In this document: in pieces, positions 24,702-33,568 of the stretch | Layout: every line of letters begins with the position of its first letter | Numbering within the stretch: the first letter of the stretch is position 1 | Source: Caenispirillum salinarum_A | Lineage (GTDB): Bacteria > Pseudomonadota > Alphaproteobacteria > Rhodospirillales > Rhodospirillaceae | Length of the DNA: 64,000 bases | NCBI RefSeq assembly: GCF_044803115.1 | Contig: NZ_CP085224.1 | Location: forward strand, 4,030,001-4,094,000 | Direction: 5' to 3' | Made by a program: the position numbers and the translations under genes | Notes under the pieces: generated by a model | The model's database searches: none | The model's input: the letters and a program-made list of their open reading frames with translations, nothing else | Told to the model about the DNA's origin: nothing

Positions 24702-26234
24702 ATGGAGACAGAAGCCGCAAGCGCCGCCGCCCATGCCGCCCATGTGGACGTCACGGGCATCGCCCTCACCGCCCTGGCCGCCATGGCCTGCGGGCTGTTG
24801 ATGCATCTGCTGAAGCAGCCGGCGATCGTGGGATACATCATCGCCGGCGTGCTGCTCGGCCCCTCGGCGCTGGGGCTGGTGGAGGACCGGGAGTCCGTCG
24901 CCCTCCTCGCCGAGTTGGGCGTGCTGATGCTGCTGTTCATCATCGGCCTCGAGCTGTCGGTCAAGAAGTTCATGACCGTGTGGAAGCAGGCCCTGGTCAC
25001 CACCCTGTTGCAGGTCGGCGGCAGCGTCGGCGTGATGCTGCTGATGTACCGCTTCGCCGGCTGGGACCTGGGCATGTCGGTGCTGCTGGGGTTCGCCGTG
25101 GCCCTGTCGTCCACCGCCGTCGTCATCAAGCTGCTGGAGCAGTCCGGCGAGTCCGAAACCCCGGCCGGCCGGCTAACCATCGGCATCCTCATCGCCCAGG
25201 ACATGGCCGTGGTGCCCATGATGCTGGCGCTGTCCATGCTGAGCGCGCCGGAGCAGGTCAGCTACCTGGACGGCGCCCGCATCGCCGCCGCTGTGCTGAT
25301 CCTGGCCGGGCTGATCTGGCTGCTCTTGCGCCGCGAGGTCAAGCTGCCCTTTGCCCGCACCATCGCCGCCCACGGCGACCTGGCGCCGCTGGCGGCCTTC
25401 GGCCTGTGCTTCGGCGGGGCCGCGGCCTCGGGTCTGCTCGGCCTGTCGGCGGGCTACGGCGCCTTCCTGGCTGGGCTGGTGCTGGGCAACAGTTCCATCG
25501 GCAGCCGCATGATCCACGCCGCCCACCCCATCCAGAGCCTGCTGCTGATGGTATTCTTCCTGTCCGTCGGGCTGCTGCTGGACCTGGACTACGTCTGGGA
25601 CAACCTGGGCGCGGTGCTGGCGGTGCTGCTGTGGGTGACGCTGTTCAAGACGGTGCTGAACCTGGGCGCCCTGCGGCTTCTGCGCACGCCATGGCCGGAA
25701 GCCTTCCTGGCCGGCGTGGCGCTGGCGCAGATCGGGGAATTCTCGTTCCTGCTCTCCAGCCAGGGGGCGGCGCTGGGCCTGCTGGACCCGCAGGAGGCGC
25801 AGTTCGTCGTCGCCGTCACCGTTCTCAGCCTGATGTTCAGCCCGCTGTGGCTCGCGACCCTGCGGCGCCTGGGCGGCGGCCTCGCGCGGCGGCGCCGCAT
25901 GAAGACCCTGGGCGCGGTGCTGGACACCGTCTACGGCCCTGAGGCGCGCAAGGTGGGCTGGGTCTCCCACGCCGCCGTGAGCCGCCTGCGCGGCCGCCCC
26001 GCCCCGCCGCCGCCGCTTGAGCCCGCCGAGCCGCCGCCGGAACCGGCCGCCGAGCCCATGCCCGCCATGGAGGCCGAGCCCGCCGAGGAACCCCTTGCGC
26101 CGGCGCCGGCGGAGGCGTATGACACCGCCCCCGACCAACCGCCGCTCGAGCAGGAACCCGCCACCGTGGCCGACACGGACAAGACCGCCGACGCCGGCGA
26201 AACCGCCGACACGGACCGCACCCGCGATGCCTGA
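24702..26234 (+). CDS. CPA2-family cation:proton antiporter (KefB-like) without a TrkA domain
   Basis: A 510-residue membrane protein. About twelve membrane segments span residues 20-400, with VGYIIAGVLLGPSALG, MLLFIIGLELSVKKF and the ion-binding region IAQDMAVVPMM typical of monovalent cation:proton antiporters 2. Instead of the NAD-binding TrkA-N domain of KefB/C, the last ~90 residues are a Pro/Glu/Ala-rich acidic tail (PAEPPPEPAAEPMPAMEAEP). The ATG at 24702 is chosen because the sequence conserved in the family starts just after it; no strong ribosome site is visible. The end overlaps rnhB by 8 bases. Confidence 0.85.
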   Translation: METEAASAAAHAAHVDVTGIALTALAAMACGLLMHLLKQPAIVGYIIAGVLLGPSALGLVEDRESVALLAELGVLMLLFIIGLELSVKKFMTVWKQALVTTLLQVGGSVGVMLLMYRFAGWDLGMSVLLGFAVALSSTAVVIKLLEQSGESETPAGRLTIGILIAQDMAVVPMMLALSMLSAPEQVSYLDGARIAAAVLILAGLIWLLLRREVKLPFARTIAAHGDLAPLAAFGLCFGGAAASGLLGLSAGYGAFLAGLVLGNSSIGSRMIHAAHPIQSLLLMVFFLSVGLLLDLDYVWDNLGAVLAVLLWVTLFKTVLNLGALRLLRTPWPEAFLAGVALAQIGEFSFLLSSQGAALGLLDPQEAQFVVAVTVLSLMFSPLWLATLRRLGGGLARRRRMKTLGAVLDTVYGPEARKVGWVSHAAVSRLRGRPAPPPPLEPAEPPPEPAAEPMPAMEAEPAEEPLAPAPAEAYDTAPDQPPLEQEPATVADTDKTADAGETADTDRTRDA

Positions 26235-26841
26235 CTTCCAGCTGGAATGGGCCGAGACGGGCGTGGTCTGCGGCATCGACGAGGCCGGGCGCGGGCCGCT
26301 GGCCGGGCCGGTGGTCGCCGCCGCCGTCATCCTGGACCGCGCCTGCGTGCCCGAGGCCCTGGTCGAGGGCCTCAACGACAGCAAGAAGCTGACCGCGAAC
26401 AAGCGGGAAGAGCTGCTGGCGGTGCTGGAAACCTGCGGCGCCGCCGCCATCGGCATCGGCCAGGCGGACGTGGCGGAGATCGACACCCACAACATCCTGC
26501 GCGCCACTCACATGGCCATGGACCGCGCCTGCGGCGCGCTCGGGCGCGCGGTGGACGTCGCCCTGGTCGACGGCAACCAGCCGCCCAGCCTGTCCCTGGA
26601 GTGCGCGGTGCGGACCGTGGTCGGCGGCGACGGACTCAGCCTGTCCATCGCCGCGGCCTCCATCGTCGCCAAGGTGACGCGCGACCGCATCATGGCGGCG
26701 CTGGCGGCGGACTTTCCCCACTACGGCTGGGAACGCAACGCCGGCTACGGCACCGCCGAACACCGGGCCGCCATGCTCGAACACGGGGTCTGCATGCACC
26801 ACCGCCGGTCCTTCGCACCGGTGCGCGAGCTGTGCGCGTGA
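26227..26841 (+). CDS. rnhB: Ribonuclease HII
   Basis: A 204-residue RNase H type 2 that removes ribonucleotides and RNA primers from DNA. The family signature GIDEAGRGPLAGPVVAAAV carries the catalytic D18 and E19; the later acidic residue is in VALVDGN, and SIAAASIVAKVTRDR and YGTAEH complete the family. The ATG lies inside the end of the antiporter gene, so translation is probably coupled. Length is normal. Confidence 0.94.
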   Translation: MPDFQLEWAETGVVCGIDEAGRGPLAGPVVAAAVILDRACVPEALVEGLNDSKKLTANKREELLAVLETCGAAAIGIGQADVAEIDTHNILRATHMAMDRACGALGRAVDVALVDGNQPPSLSLECAVRTVVGGDGLSLSIAAASIVAKVTRDRIMAALAADFPHYGWERNAGYGTAEHRAAMLEHGVCMHHRRSFAPVRELCA

Positions 26842-26853
26842 CACTTTTACAAA

Positions 26854-26877
26854 GCCTGTGGCCGATGGGACACAGGC
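26854..26877 (+). terminator. Possible terminator of rnhB
   Basis: A 7-bp stem (GCCTGTG with CACAGGC) and 10-base loop 12 bases after the rnhB stop. There is no T-run, so the call is weak. Confidence 0.3.
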
Positions 26878-26888
26878 GCTAGATCATG

Positions 26889-27010
26889 GAGTCGCGCCCC
26901 CAGGCGACTCACAAGATCATGTGGCAGGACTCCTGCCGAGTCGCTTTTGAGACCCCACTTTCACCGAATCCGCCAAGCCACTGAGTCAAGCGGATTCTTG
27001 ACGCCGAGTC
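26889..27010 (+). promoter_or_regulatory. Cluster of eight GANTC sites in front of ccrM
   Basis: GANTC occurs at 26889, 26906, 26928, 26938, 26966, 26983, 26993 and 27006, all within 122 bases of the 230-base spacer before ccrM. GANTC is the methylation target of CcrM-type enzymes. Some sites are arranged as inverted pairs (GAGTCGC at 26889-26895 with GCGACTC at 26904-26910). The spacing suggests a methylation-sensitive promoter or protein-binding region for autoregulation. Confidence 0.65.
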
Positions 27011-27071
27011 GCCTGTGGATAATCGTCTGTTCCAGCAAGACGGACGACCCGACGCAGTGGCGACTTATCCC

Positions 27072-28163
27072 ATGAAGACTCTCAAGACCAACCGCATCTT
27101 CCAGGGCGATTGCATCGCCATCATGGAAAGCCTTCCCGAAAAGTCGGTGGACATGGTGTTCGCCGACCCGCCCTACAACCTGCAGCTGGGCGGCGACCTG
27201 CACCGCCCCAACAACACGCGGGTCGACGGCGTGGACGATGCCTGGGACAAGTTCGCCAGCTTCGCCGAATACGACGACTTCACCCGCCGCTGGCTGGCCG
27301 CCGCGCGCCGCGTGCTGAAGGACGACGGCACGCTGTGGGTCATCGGCAGCTACCACAACATCTTCCGCGTCGGTGCCTCGCTGCAGGACATGGGCTACTG
27401 GATGCTCAACGACGTGGTGTGGCGCAAGACCAACCCCATGCCCAACTTCCGCGGCCGGCGCTTCACCAATGCGCACGAGACGCTGATCTGGGTCGCCAAG
27501 TCGGAAAGCAGCAAGTACACCTTCAACTACGAAAGCATGAAGGAACTCAACGAGGGCCTTCAGATGCGCAGCGACTGGACCCTGCCGCTGTGCACGGGCG
27601 CCGAGCGCCTGAAGAACGCCGAAGGCTCCAAGGTCCACCCGACCCAGAAGCCGGAAAGCCTGCTGTACCGCGTCATCATGGCGTCCACCAACCCCGGCGA
27701 CGTGGTGCTGGACCCCTTCTTCGGCACGGGCACCACGGGCGCGGCGGCCAAGAAGCTGGGCCGCAAGTGGATCGGCATCGAGCGCGAGCAGGACTACATC
27801 GAGGCCGCCCGCACCCGCATCAATTCGGTGGAAGAAATCAGCGACACCAGCCTGCTGGTCACGCCGTCCAAGCGCAGCGAGCCCCGCGTGCCCTTCGGCA
27901 ACCTGGTCGAGCGCGGCATGCTGAAGCCGGGCGACGTGCTCTACGACCCGCGCGGCAAGGCGGTGGCGAAGGTGAAGGCCGACGGCACCATCGTCTCGGC
28001 CGAGCACAAGGGCTCCATCCACAAGGTGGGCGCGGCGATCCAGGGCGCGCCGTCCTGCAATGGCTGGACCTTCTGGCACTTCAAGACCGGCGACCAGATG
28101 GTCGCCATCGACCTCCTGCGCCAGAAACTCCGTGCCGAGATGGCCGGAAAGGAACTGAACTGA
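27072..28163 (+). CDS. ccrM: Cell-cycle-regulated DNA adenine methyltransferase (GANTC)
   Basis: A 363-residue beta-class N6-adenine methyltransferase. DPPY (residues 32-35) precedes the SAM motif DPFFGTGTTGAAA, and the C-terminal ~80-residue extension (RAEPRVPFG-like block, then CNGWTFWHFKTGDQM) is that of Caulobacter CcrM, needed for recognition of hemimethylated GANTC. In alphaproteobacteria it is usually essential and made late in the cell cycle. The ATG at 27072 aligns with the Caulobacter start; a GTG at 27015 is open in frame but less likely. Confidence 0.94.
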   Translation: MKTLKTNRIFQGDCIAIMESLPEKSVDMVFADPPYNLQLGGDLHRPNNTRVDGVDDAWDKFASFAEYDDFTRRWLAAARRVLKDDGTLWVIGSYHNIFRVGASLQDMGYWMLNDVVWRKTNPMPNFRGRRFTNAHETLIWVAKSESSKYTFNYESMKELNEGLQMRSDWTLPLCTGAERLKNAEGSKVHPTQKPESLLYRVIMASTNPGDVVLDPFFGTGTTGAAAKKLGRKWIGIEREQDYIEAARTRINSVEEISDTSLLVTPSKRSEPRVPFGNLVERGMLKPGDVLYDPRGKAVAKVKADGTIVSAEHKGSIHKVGAAIQGAPSCNGWTFWHFKTGDQMVAIDLLRQKLRAEMAGKELN

Positions 28164-28218
28164 GCACCGCGTGAGGGGCGGGGCGCCGAGGGCCGGAGGT
28201 CCCGGCGCACCCGTTCAG

Positions 28219-29103
28219 TCAGCTCCGGCGGTTGGGCTGCTCGCGGTCGGTGTCGCCGGACGCGGCGTCATCCTCGCCCTCGGGAGCGGCGAAGGGATCG
28301 TCGGCACCGCCGTCCTCCATGGCCTCCAGGCGCTCCAGGTCCTCCTGCCGGGTCTTGGCCTTCAGGCGGCGATAGCTGCGCCAGGCCAGCGGCAGCGTCG
28401 CCAGATAGACCAGCCCCAGCACCGACAGGGTCGACCAGGGATTGGTCACCAGAAAAGCCGCCAGCAGCCCCACCACGATCATCAGCGGCAGCGCCATGGC
28501 GCGCGGCACCCGCACGCGCTTGAAGGAATAGGTGGGAATCTGGCTGACCATCAGCAGCCCGACGCCGACCATGAAGATGGCCACCACCCACGGCTGGCTG
28601 AAGAAATCCGCCCCGAACTGGAAGCTGAGCATCATGGGCAGCAGCGCCAGCCCGGCCGCCGCCGGGGCCGGCACGCCCACGAAGTAGTTGCGCGACCACG
28701 GCGGCGGGTCGGGATCGCCCAGCATGGTGTTGAACCGCGCCAGGCGCAGCGCGCCGCAGGTGGCGAAGAACAGTACCAGGGCCCAGCCCGCGCCGCCGGC
28801 GTCGTTCATGGTCCACAGGTACAGAAGCACCGCCGGCGCCACACCGAACGACAGGAAGTCCGACAGGCTGTCCAGTTCCGCGCCGAACTTGGTGGCGCCG
28901 CGCAGCATGCGGGCGATGCGGCCGTCCATGCCGTCCAGCAGCCCCGCCAGCAGGATGGCCGCCACGGCGCGCTCGAACTCGCCGCGCAGGCCGTAGCGGA
29001 TGCCTGTCAGTCCCGCGGCGAGCGCCAGCAGGGTGACCATGTTGGGGATCATCTTGTTGATGGGCAGCGCCCGCAGGCGCGGGCGGCGGGGCTTGGAAAT
29101 CAT
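28219..29103 (-). CDS. pssA: CDP-diacylglycerol--serine O-phosphatidyltransferase
   Basis: A 294-residue inner-membrane enzyme that makes phosphatidylserine. The CDP-alcohol motif runs from D57 to D82 (LLDGMDGRIAR, then FGAELDSLSD), and the longer type II form with about eight membrane segments and an acidic, hydrophilic C-terminal tail (GADDPFAAPEGEDDAASGD) is usual for Gram-negative and alphaproteobacterial enzymes. It starts four bases after the psd stop, so the two act as an operon leading to phosphatidylethanolamine, although psd is first. Confidence 0.92.
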   Translation of the reverse strand: MISKPRRPRLRALPINKMIPNMVTLLALAAGLTGIRYGLRGEFERAVAAILLAGLLDGMDGRIARMLRGATKFGAELDSLSDFLSFGVAPAVLLYLWTMNDAGGAGWALVLFFATCGALRLARFNTMLGDPDPPPWSRNYFVGVPAPAAAGLALLPMMLSFQFGADFFSQPWVVAIFMVGVGLLMVSQIPTYSFKRVRVPRAMALPLMIVVGLLAAFLVTNPWSTLSVLGLVYLATLPLAWRSYRRLKAKTRQEDLERLEAMEDGGADDPFAAPEGEDDAASGDTDREQPNRRS

Positions 29104-29107
29104 GGGG

Positions 29108-29818
29108 TCAGCGGGCCTCCGCGTCGCGTTTCAACTCATCGGCCTCGATATCGGCGATGACCGTCTCGCCGGACACGCAGGTCTGGCCGAGCGCCACCAT
29201 GGGTTCCACCCCCGGCGGCAGGTAGATGTCGAGCCGGCTGCCGAAGCGGATCATGCCCATGCGCTCGCCGGTGCGGGTGGTCTGGCCTTCCTTGATGTCG
29301 CAGCGGATGCGCCGCGCCACCAGGCCGGCGATCTGCACGAAGGCCAGGTCCTTGCCGTCGTCGGTGGTGACGAAGACCATGTTGCGCTCGTTGTCCTCGC
29401 TGGCCTTGTCCAGGCTGGCGTTGACGAACTTGCCGGCAATGTAGACCACCTTGCGGATGGTGCCGCCCACGGGCATGCGGTTCACGTGGCAGTCAAAGAC
29501 GCTCATGAACACCGAAACCCGCCAGCGCTCCTCCTCGCCCATCTCCAGTTGCCTGGGCGGCGGAACCTTCTTGATGAGGCTGACCACGCCGCTGGCCGGC
29601 GTGATGACCAGCCCCTTGCGCATGGGCGTGTAGCGATCGGGGTCCCGAAAGAAGTAGAAGCACCACACCGTGAGGACGACGCCAACCCAGCCGAGCGGCT
29701 CCCACGCCCAGAACAGCAGAAGCGCGGCGATGGCGAAGATCGCCACGAACTTCGGGCCTTCACGATCCAGGGGAGGCAGCAGGTAGCGCCGCCAGGAAAC
29801 ATTGAACTCGGTGGTCAC
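29108..29818 (-). CDS. psd: Phosphatidylserine decarboxylase (short proenzyme form)
   Basis: A ~236-residue proenzyme that decarboxylates phosphatidylserine to phosphatidylethanolamine. It self-cleaves before the serine of the GS pair (S194 in RFGSRLD), which becomes the pyruvoyl group of the small subunit. Typical blocks are YFFRDPDR, VFMSVFDCHVNRMPV and the hydrophobic N-terminal anchor. The GTG at 29818 has GGAGG about ten bases upstream and is preferred to an upstream TTG. It is the short form common in alphaproteobacteria. Confidence 0.92.
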   Translation of the reverse strand: MTTEFNVSWRRYLLPPLDREGPKFVAIFAIAALLLFWAWEPLGWVGVVLTVWCFYFFRDPDRYTPMRKGLVITPASGVVSLIKKVPPPRQLEMGEEERWRVSVFMSVFDCHVNRMPVGGTIRKVVYIAGKFVNASLDKASEDNERNMVFVTTDDGKDLAFVQIAGLVARRIRCDIKEGQTTRTGERMGMIRFGSRLDIYLPPGVEPMVALGQTCVSGETVIADIEADELKRDAEAR

Positions 29819-30000
29819 GGGGGAATTGCCTCCATCAGGACAAGACAACGGAGCCGCGGCGCGGCCCGTTGCGAGACATTACCCGCAGCGGGTGGTCGCG
29901 CCAATCGGCGGAACGCGATTTTTCAAGGCCGTGGCAGCGGCGCGAACGAAAGTGCTAAACTCTCGGCCAATAACCCTACCTTCTAGATCGCCCGGATACC

Positions 30001-30438
30001 ATGGCAGAACTCAGGATCGAACAGGACGGACTGCCCATGCGCCTGCGCGGCGTGCGGGTCCGCCGCGACGGCACGTTGGCCGCCGCCCACGACCGCACCG
30101 TGCAGCGCTTCCGCTTCCGGTGGCGCGGGGTGGATTTCGTCGCCCGCTACCGCCAGGACGGCCAGGGCGCCCGGCTGCGCTATGCGGCGGACTTCGGCCC
30201 GCTGCCCTACGCCGCCGAGACGCCGGAGACCAACGCGAACCTGCGCGCCATCGTTGACGCCGCGCGCGAGCACCTGGGCCCGGTGGCGCGCATCCGCCGC
30301 GACCGCCGCATCATCCTTGGCCGCCGCGTGCCGCTGGAGACGCCGGTCACCGCCGACCGGCTGATGGCGACGCTGGCGACCGAACTGCTGGCCGTGGCGC
30401 CCTACCTTGATCTCCTGAAGGACCACCGCGCCGCCTGA
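30001..30438 (+). CDS. Hypothetical protein, 145 residues
   Basis: I do not recognise this family. The protein is soluble and arginine-rich in its first two-thirds (RGVRVRRDGTLAAAH, RFRFRWRGVDFVARYR), suggesting antiparallel strands, then a helix-forming C-terminal part (ADRLMATLATELLAVAPYLDLL). It lies divergent to psd across a 180-base spacer and 84 bases before the DUF3108 gene on the same strand. There is no strong ribosome site before the ATG. Codon usage matches its neighbours, so it is probably a real gene. Confidence 0.6.
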   Translation: MAELRIEQDGLPMRLRGVRVRRDGTLAAAHDRTVQRFRFRWRGVDFVARYRQDGQGARLRYAADFGPLPYAAETPETNANLRAIVDAAREHLGPVARIRRDRRIILGRRVPLETPVTADRLMATLATELLAVAPYLDLLKDHRAA

Positions 30439-30522
30439 TGCGGCCGCCGCACCTTGGCGAAGCGTTCGGCGATATTATCTGTAAGGACGGACTGTCGCGT
30501 CATCCGCCGGGAGAGTGTCGCC

Positions 30523-31347
30523 ATGGCCCTTCGCCGACCGCTTGCCGCCGCCGTGTTCCTTGCGCTCGCCCTGCCGGCGGGCCTGCTGCTGGCCCCGCGC
30601 GAGCAGGAGGCCCGCGCCGCTCTGCCGAACCAGGCCGTGCTGACCTACGACTTGCGCCTGGGCGGCTTCGACATCGGGCGGGCTGAGGTGTCCGTCGCCC
30701 TGCCGCCCTCGGTCGCCGAAGGGCCCTACCGCATTTCCGCCGACGTCGCCGCCAGCGGCATGCTGAGCGTCTTCACGGATTTCCGTTCCAGCGCCGCCAC
30801 CGACGGCGCCCTGGCCGGCGCCACCGTGCGCCCGCGCCTGCACGAGGTCGCCAATGTCTGGCGCGGCGAGACGCGGCAGGTGCGGCTCGCCTACGACGAA
30901 ACGGCGCCGATGCCGGAGGCGCTGGTGGAGCCGCCGCCCGAAGCCGACGAGCGCGAGCCCGTGGACCCGGCCGAGACGGTGGGCAGCGTCGACCCGCTGT
31001 CCGGCGCGCTGCAACTGGTGGCGGATGGCGACGGCGAGGCCGGGCCGGTGAAGATCTTTGACGGACGCCGCCTCTACACCCTCGCCCTGGACGATCCCGA
31101 ACCGGCATCGGTGAGCGTCCGCGGCTTCACCGGCCCGGCGCTGCGCGCCGACCTGCGCTACGAGCGCCTGGGCGGCGCCTCGCGCAAGTGGGACAGCCGG
31201 AAAGAGGCGACGGCGTCGGTCACCCTGGCCCCGCCGGCGGCCCTGGGCCTGCCCGTGGCGGTGCCGCTGCGGGTGGTGGTGCCGACGACGGGCTTTGGCG
31301 GGTTCATCATTGAACTGGCCGAGGTGCGGACCGGAACGCCGGGCTGA
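30523..31347 (+). CDS. DUF3108 domain protein, exported
   Basis: A 274-residue protein. The N terminus is a signal peptide or anchor (RRPLAAAVFLALALPAGLLLA), followed by a beta-rich DUF3108 domain: TYDLRLGGFDIGRAEVSV, ISADVAASGMLSVFTDF and KIFDGRRLYTLAL. DUF3108 is found in periplasmic proteins of unknown role and resembles the lipoprotein-binding fold of LolA/LolB-like proteins. The ATG at 30523 has GGGAGAG upstream. Located convergent to an esterase gene. Confidence 0.75.
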   Translation: MALRRPLAAAVFLALALPAGLLLAPREQEARAALPNQAVLTYDLRLGGFDIGRAEVSVALPPSVAEGPYRISADVAASGMLSVFTDFRSSAATDGALAGATVRPRLHEVANVWRGETRQVRLAYDETAPMPEALVEPPPEADEREPVDPAETVGSVDPLSGALQLVADGDGEAGPVKIFDGRRLYTLALDDPEPASVSVRGFTGPALRADLRYERLGGASRKWDSRKEATASVTLAPPAALGLPVAVPLRVVVPTTGFGGFIIELAEVRTGTPG

Positions 31348-31358
31348 GAGCGCCGGTC

Positions 31359-32288
31359 CTACCGCCCCACGTCCCGCCCGATCTCCTCGCCGAGCGCGCG
31401 CAAGGCCGCATCCGCCGCCGGAATGAGCCCGGTCATGTGCAGGAAGCCGTGGATAAGCCCCGGGTGCTCCACCAGCCGCGCCGGCACGCCCTCGGCCGTC
31501 AGGCGCGCGACCCATCGGCGACCATCGTCGGCCAGCGGATCATGCCCGGCGATCACCACCGTCGCTGGCGGCAGGCCCGCCAGGGTGTCGGCCTGCAACG
31601 GCGACAGCAGCGGGTCCAGGACCGATACGCCGTGGCCGGTCGCATACTGCTCCAGGAAGAACAGCACGTCGGCCTCTTCCAGGAACCGTCCCTCGGCGTG
31701 GGCGCGATGGCTGTCGCCGGCGAGCGTCGCGTCCAGGCTGGGATAGACCAGCGCCTGATGCACCGGCGGCGGGCGCTTGTGGTCGCGCAACAGCAGGCAC
31801 AGCGCCGCCGTCAGGTTGCCGCCGGCGCTGTCGCCGCCGACCGCCGCCGCGCCCTGGGTCTGAACCGCCCAGGCATAGGCGGCCTCGGCATCGTGCAGGG
31901 CAGCGGGAAACGGGTCTTCCGGCGCACGGCGGTAGGCCAGCGACAGGACCGGGCCGCCATACCCCTTGGCGATCCAGCGGCAGGGCACATCATGCGTGTC
32001 CAGGTCGCCGAGCATCCAGCCGCCGCCGTGCAGCCACAGCAGCAACGGCCGGTCGCCTGTCGCCGCTTCAGGGCGGTAGAGGCGTGCCCGACGAGGCCCG
32101 TCGCCGCCGGGCACGGTCATGTCCTCGGCCGTGACGCCGTCGGGCGGTGCGCTGCCGGCGCGCTTCTGAAGCTGCGCGAACTGGCGGCGGGCCTCGTCCA
32201 CCGGCAGGGCGCTGGTGGGCGGACGGTTGCCGGAGGCGATGCGGTCGAGGAAGGCACGGGCGGCGGGGTCGAGGGCTGCGTCGGTCAT
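31359..32288 (-). CDS. Alpha/beta hydrolase (hormone-sensitive-lipase type esterase)
   Basis: A 309-residue serine hydrolase of bacterial HSL family IV. The oxyanion motif is HGGGW, the nucleophile is in GDSAGG, the acid is in AGHDPLADDG and the catalytic histidine in GLIHGFLHM. It should hydrolyse short acyl esters in the cytoplasm. The ATG at 32288 is the start of the family-like sequence (MTDAALDPAARAFLDRI). Physiological substrate unknown. Confidence 0.87.
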   Translation of the reverse strand: MTDAALDPAARAFLDRIASGNRPPTSALPVDEARRQFAQLQKRAGSAPPDGVTAEDMTVPGGDGPRRARLYRPEAATGDRPLLLWLHGGGWMLGDLDTHDVPCRWIAKGYGGPVLSLAYRRAPEDPFPAALHDAEAAYAWAVQTQGAAAVGGDSAGGNLTAALCLLLRDHKRPPPVHQALVYPSLDATLAGDSHRAHAEGRFLEEADVLFFLEQYATGHGVSVLDPLLSPLQADTLAGLPPATVVIAGHDPLADDGRRWVARLTAEGVPARLVEHPGLIHGFLHMTGLIPAADAALRALGEEIGRDVGR

Positions 32289-32328
32289 GGCATAGGGATC
32301 GGGCCTGTTCCGGGCCGCGTCAAGGCCC

Positions 32329-32349
32329 CAGGGGGCACAAGGCCCCCTG
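32329..32349 (-). terminator. Possible terminator of the 70-residue gene
   Basis: An 8-bp stem (CAGGGGGC with GCCCCCTG) and 5-base loop, lying 16 bases after the stop of the small minus-strand gene. No clear T-run. Confidence 0.35.
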
Positions 32350-32364
32350 AAGGCGCCCGAGCCG

Positions 32365-32577
32365 TTATGCCGGCAGCTCCGAGAAGGCGATCTCGTAACG
32401 GTCCTGAGGGGCCGCGAAACCCTTGAAACGGGCCACGACGTCGTCGGCCGACAGGCCTTCGGGCACATCGGTGACTTCGTAGACGATGCTGGAGCCGCTG
32501 GTGGGGCCGGGATCGGCCAGCCGGTGGGCCTTGGCCACCAGACCTTCGCCGGCGACCTTGATCATGACCGTGGACAT
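32365..32577 (-). CDS. Small hypothetical protein, 70 residues
   Basis: A short soluble protein starting MSTVMIKVAGEGLVAK. The ATG has a good GAGGGAG ribosome site, and a hairpin follows the stop. The alternation of hydrophobic and polar residues suggests a small alpha/beta fold. I do not recognise the family. It lies between the esterase gene and the divergent DUF2076 gene. Confidence 0.6.
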   Translation of the reverse strand: MSTVMIKVAGEGLVAKAHRLADPGPTSGSSIVYEVTDVPEGLSADDVVARFKGFAAPQDRYEIAFSELPA

Positions 32578-32775
32578 GGATGAACACTCCCTCTTCTGTC
32601 GAAGCTGGTTGAAGGAACCGCCGCGGGGGGAGTGGAACACGGCATGTATCCAATACCCCGATTCCGCGCAGGGCGGAAGGGGATGTTGAAGATGTCACGG
32701 AAACAGCGCTTGAAGCCGTCCGAAGCGCGTCCACTTCACGCGCACCCAAGCATCATCCAACCGGAGGATCATCAG

Positions 32776-33327
32776 ATGGATGCCCAGGATCGCGCCCTCA
32801 TCGACGGCGTGTTCGACAAGGTGCGGCAGGCCCAAGAGCAGGGCGGCCCGCGCGACGCCGACGCCGAAGCCGCAATCGCCGCCCATGTGGCCGAGCAGCC
32901 GCACGCGCCCTACTACATGGCGCAGGGGCTGGTCATGCTGGAGGAAAGCCTGCGCGTGGCCGAGGATCGCATCGCCCAGCTTGAAGACGAGTTGCGCCGC
33001 CGCCCCGCCGGTGCGGGCGGGGGATTTCTCGGCGGGCTGTTCGGCGGCGGCGCGAGCGGCGGCCGCGGCACGGTGCCGGCTCCGCGCCCGGCGACGGAAA
33101 GCTCGCCCATCCTGGCCCGCGCGGCGCAGCCTGGACACGGCGGCTTCATGGGCGGCGCCGGCTCCACGCTGATGGCCGTGGCCGGCGGCGTGATGCTCGG
33201 CAACCTGCTGGGCGCGGCGATGATGCCTGACACGGCCGGCGCCGAGGACCCCGCCGCGGGGGAAGAGGATATGGCCGGCCTGGAGGAGGACCTGGGCGGC
33301 ATGGAGGACATGGATATCGAGTTCTGA
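32776..33327 (+). CDS. DUF2076 family protein
   Basis: A 183-residue protein of the DUF2076 family: the N-terminal MDAQDRALIDGVFDKVRQ is a helical segment, followed by APYYMAQGLVMLEESL and a coiled coil (RVAEDRIAQLEDELRR), then a glycine-rich stretch, one hydrophobic segment (STLMAVAGGVMLGNLLGAA) and an acidic, methionine/glutamate-rich tail. Members are periplasmic or membrane-bound and of unknown role. The ATG at 32776 has GGAGGA upstream. Confidence 0.8.
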   Translation: MDAQDRALIDGVFDKVRQAQEQGGPRDADAEAAIAAHVAEQPHAPYYMAQGLVMLEESLRVAEDRIAQLEDELRRRPAGAGGGFLGGLFGGGASGGRGTVPAPRPATESSPILARAAQPGHGGFMGGAGSTLMAVAGGVMLGNLLGAAMMPDTAGAEDPAAGEEDMAGLEEDLGGMEDMDIEF

Positions 33328-33431
33328 CCTTCGACGCGAGCACCAGGACGGCAGACGCCGGAGGTGGAACCCCAGCCTTCGCTGAGGTGACGGGAAGGGT
33401 CGACGGAGAATCAGGAAGTCGGTTACCCGGC

Positions 33432-33451
33432 ATGCCAGCGAAAGCTGGCAT
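33432..33451. repeat. Short hairpin of a likely dispersed repeat
   Basis: ATGCCAGC, loop GAAA, then GCTGGCAT, followed by CCACTCG. Palindromes of this form with a GAAA loop occur as dispersed extragenic repeats in many alphaproteobacteria. Only one copy is seen here. Confidence 0.4.
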
Positions 33452-33493
33452 CCACTCGCGCCGCCAGCCGTCCTCGCGGCACCGAAACGGAAA

Positions 33494-33524
33494 CGGCCCG
33501 CCGGAGACTTGCTCCGGCGGGCCG
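33494..33524 (-). terminator. Rho-independent terminator of icd
   Basis: A perfect 13-bp stem (33494-33506 with 33512-33524), loop ACTTG, followed on the minus strand by TTTCCGTTT. It lies 45 bases after the icd stop. Confidence 0.8.
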
Positions 33525-33568
33525 ATCCGTCGGTCGGAACCGCTTTTGTCCTGGATGGACGGACGGGC

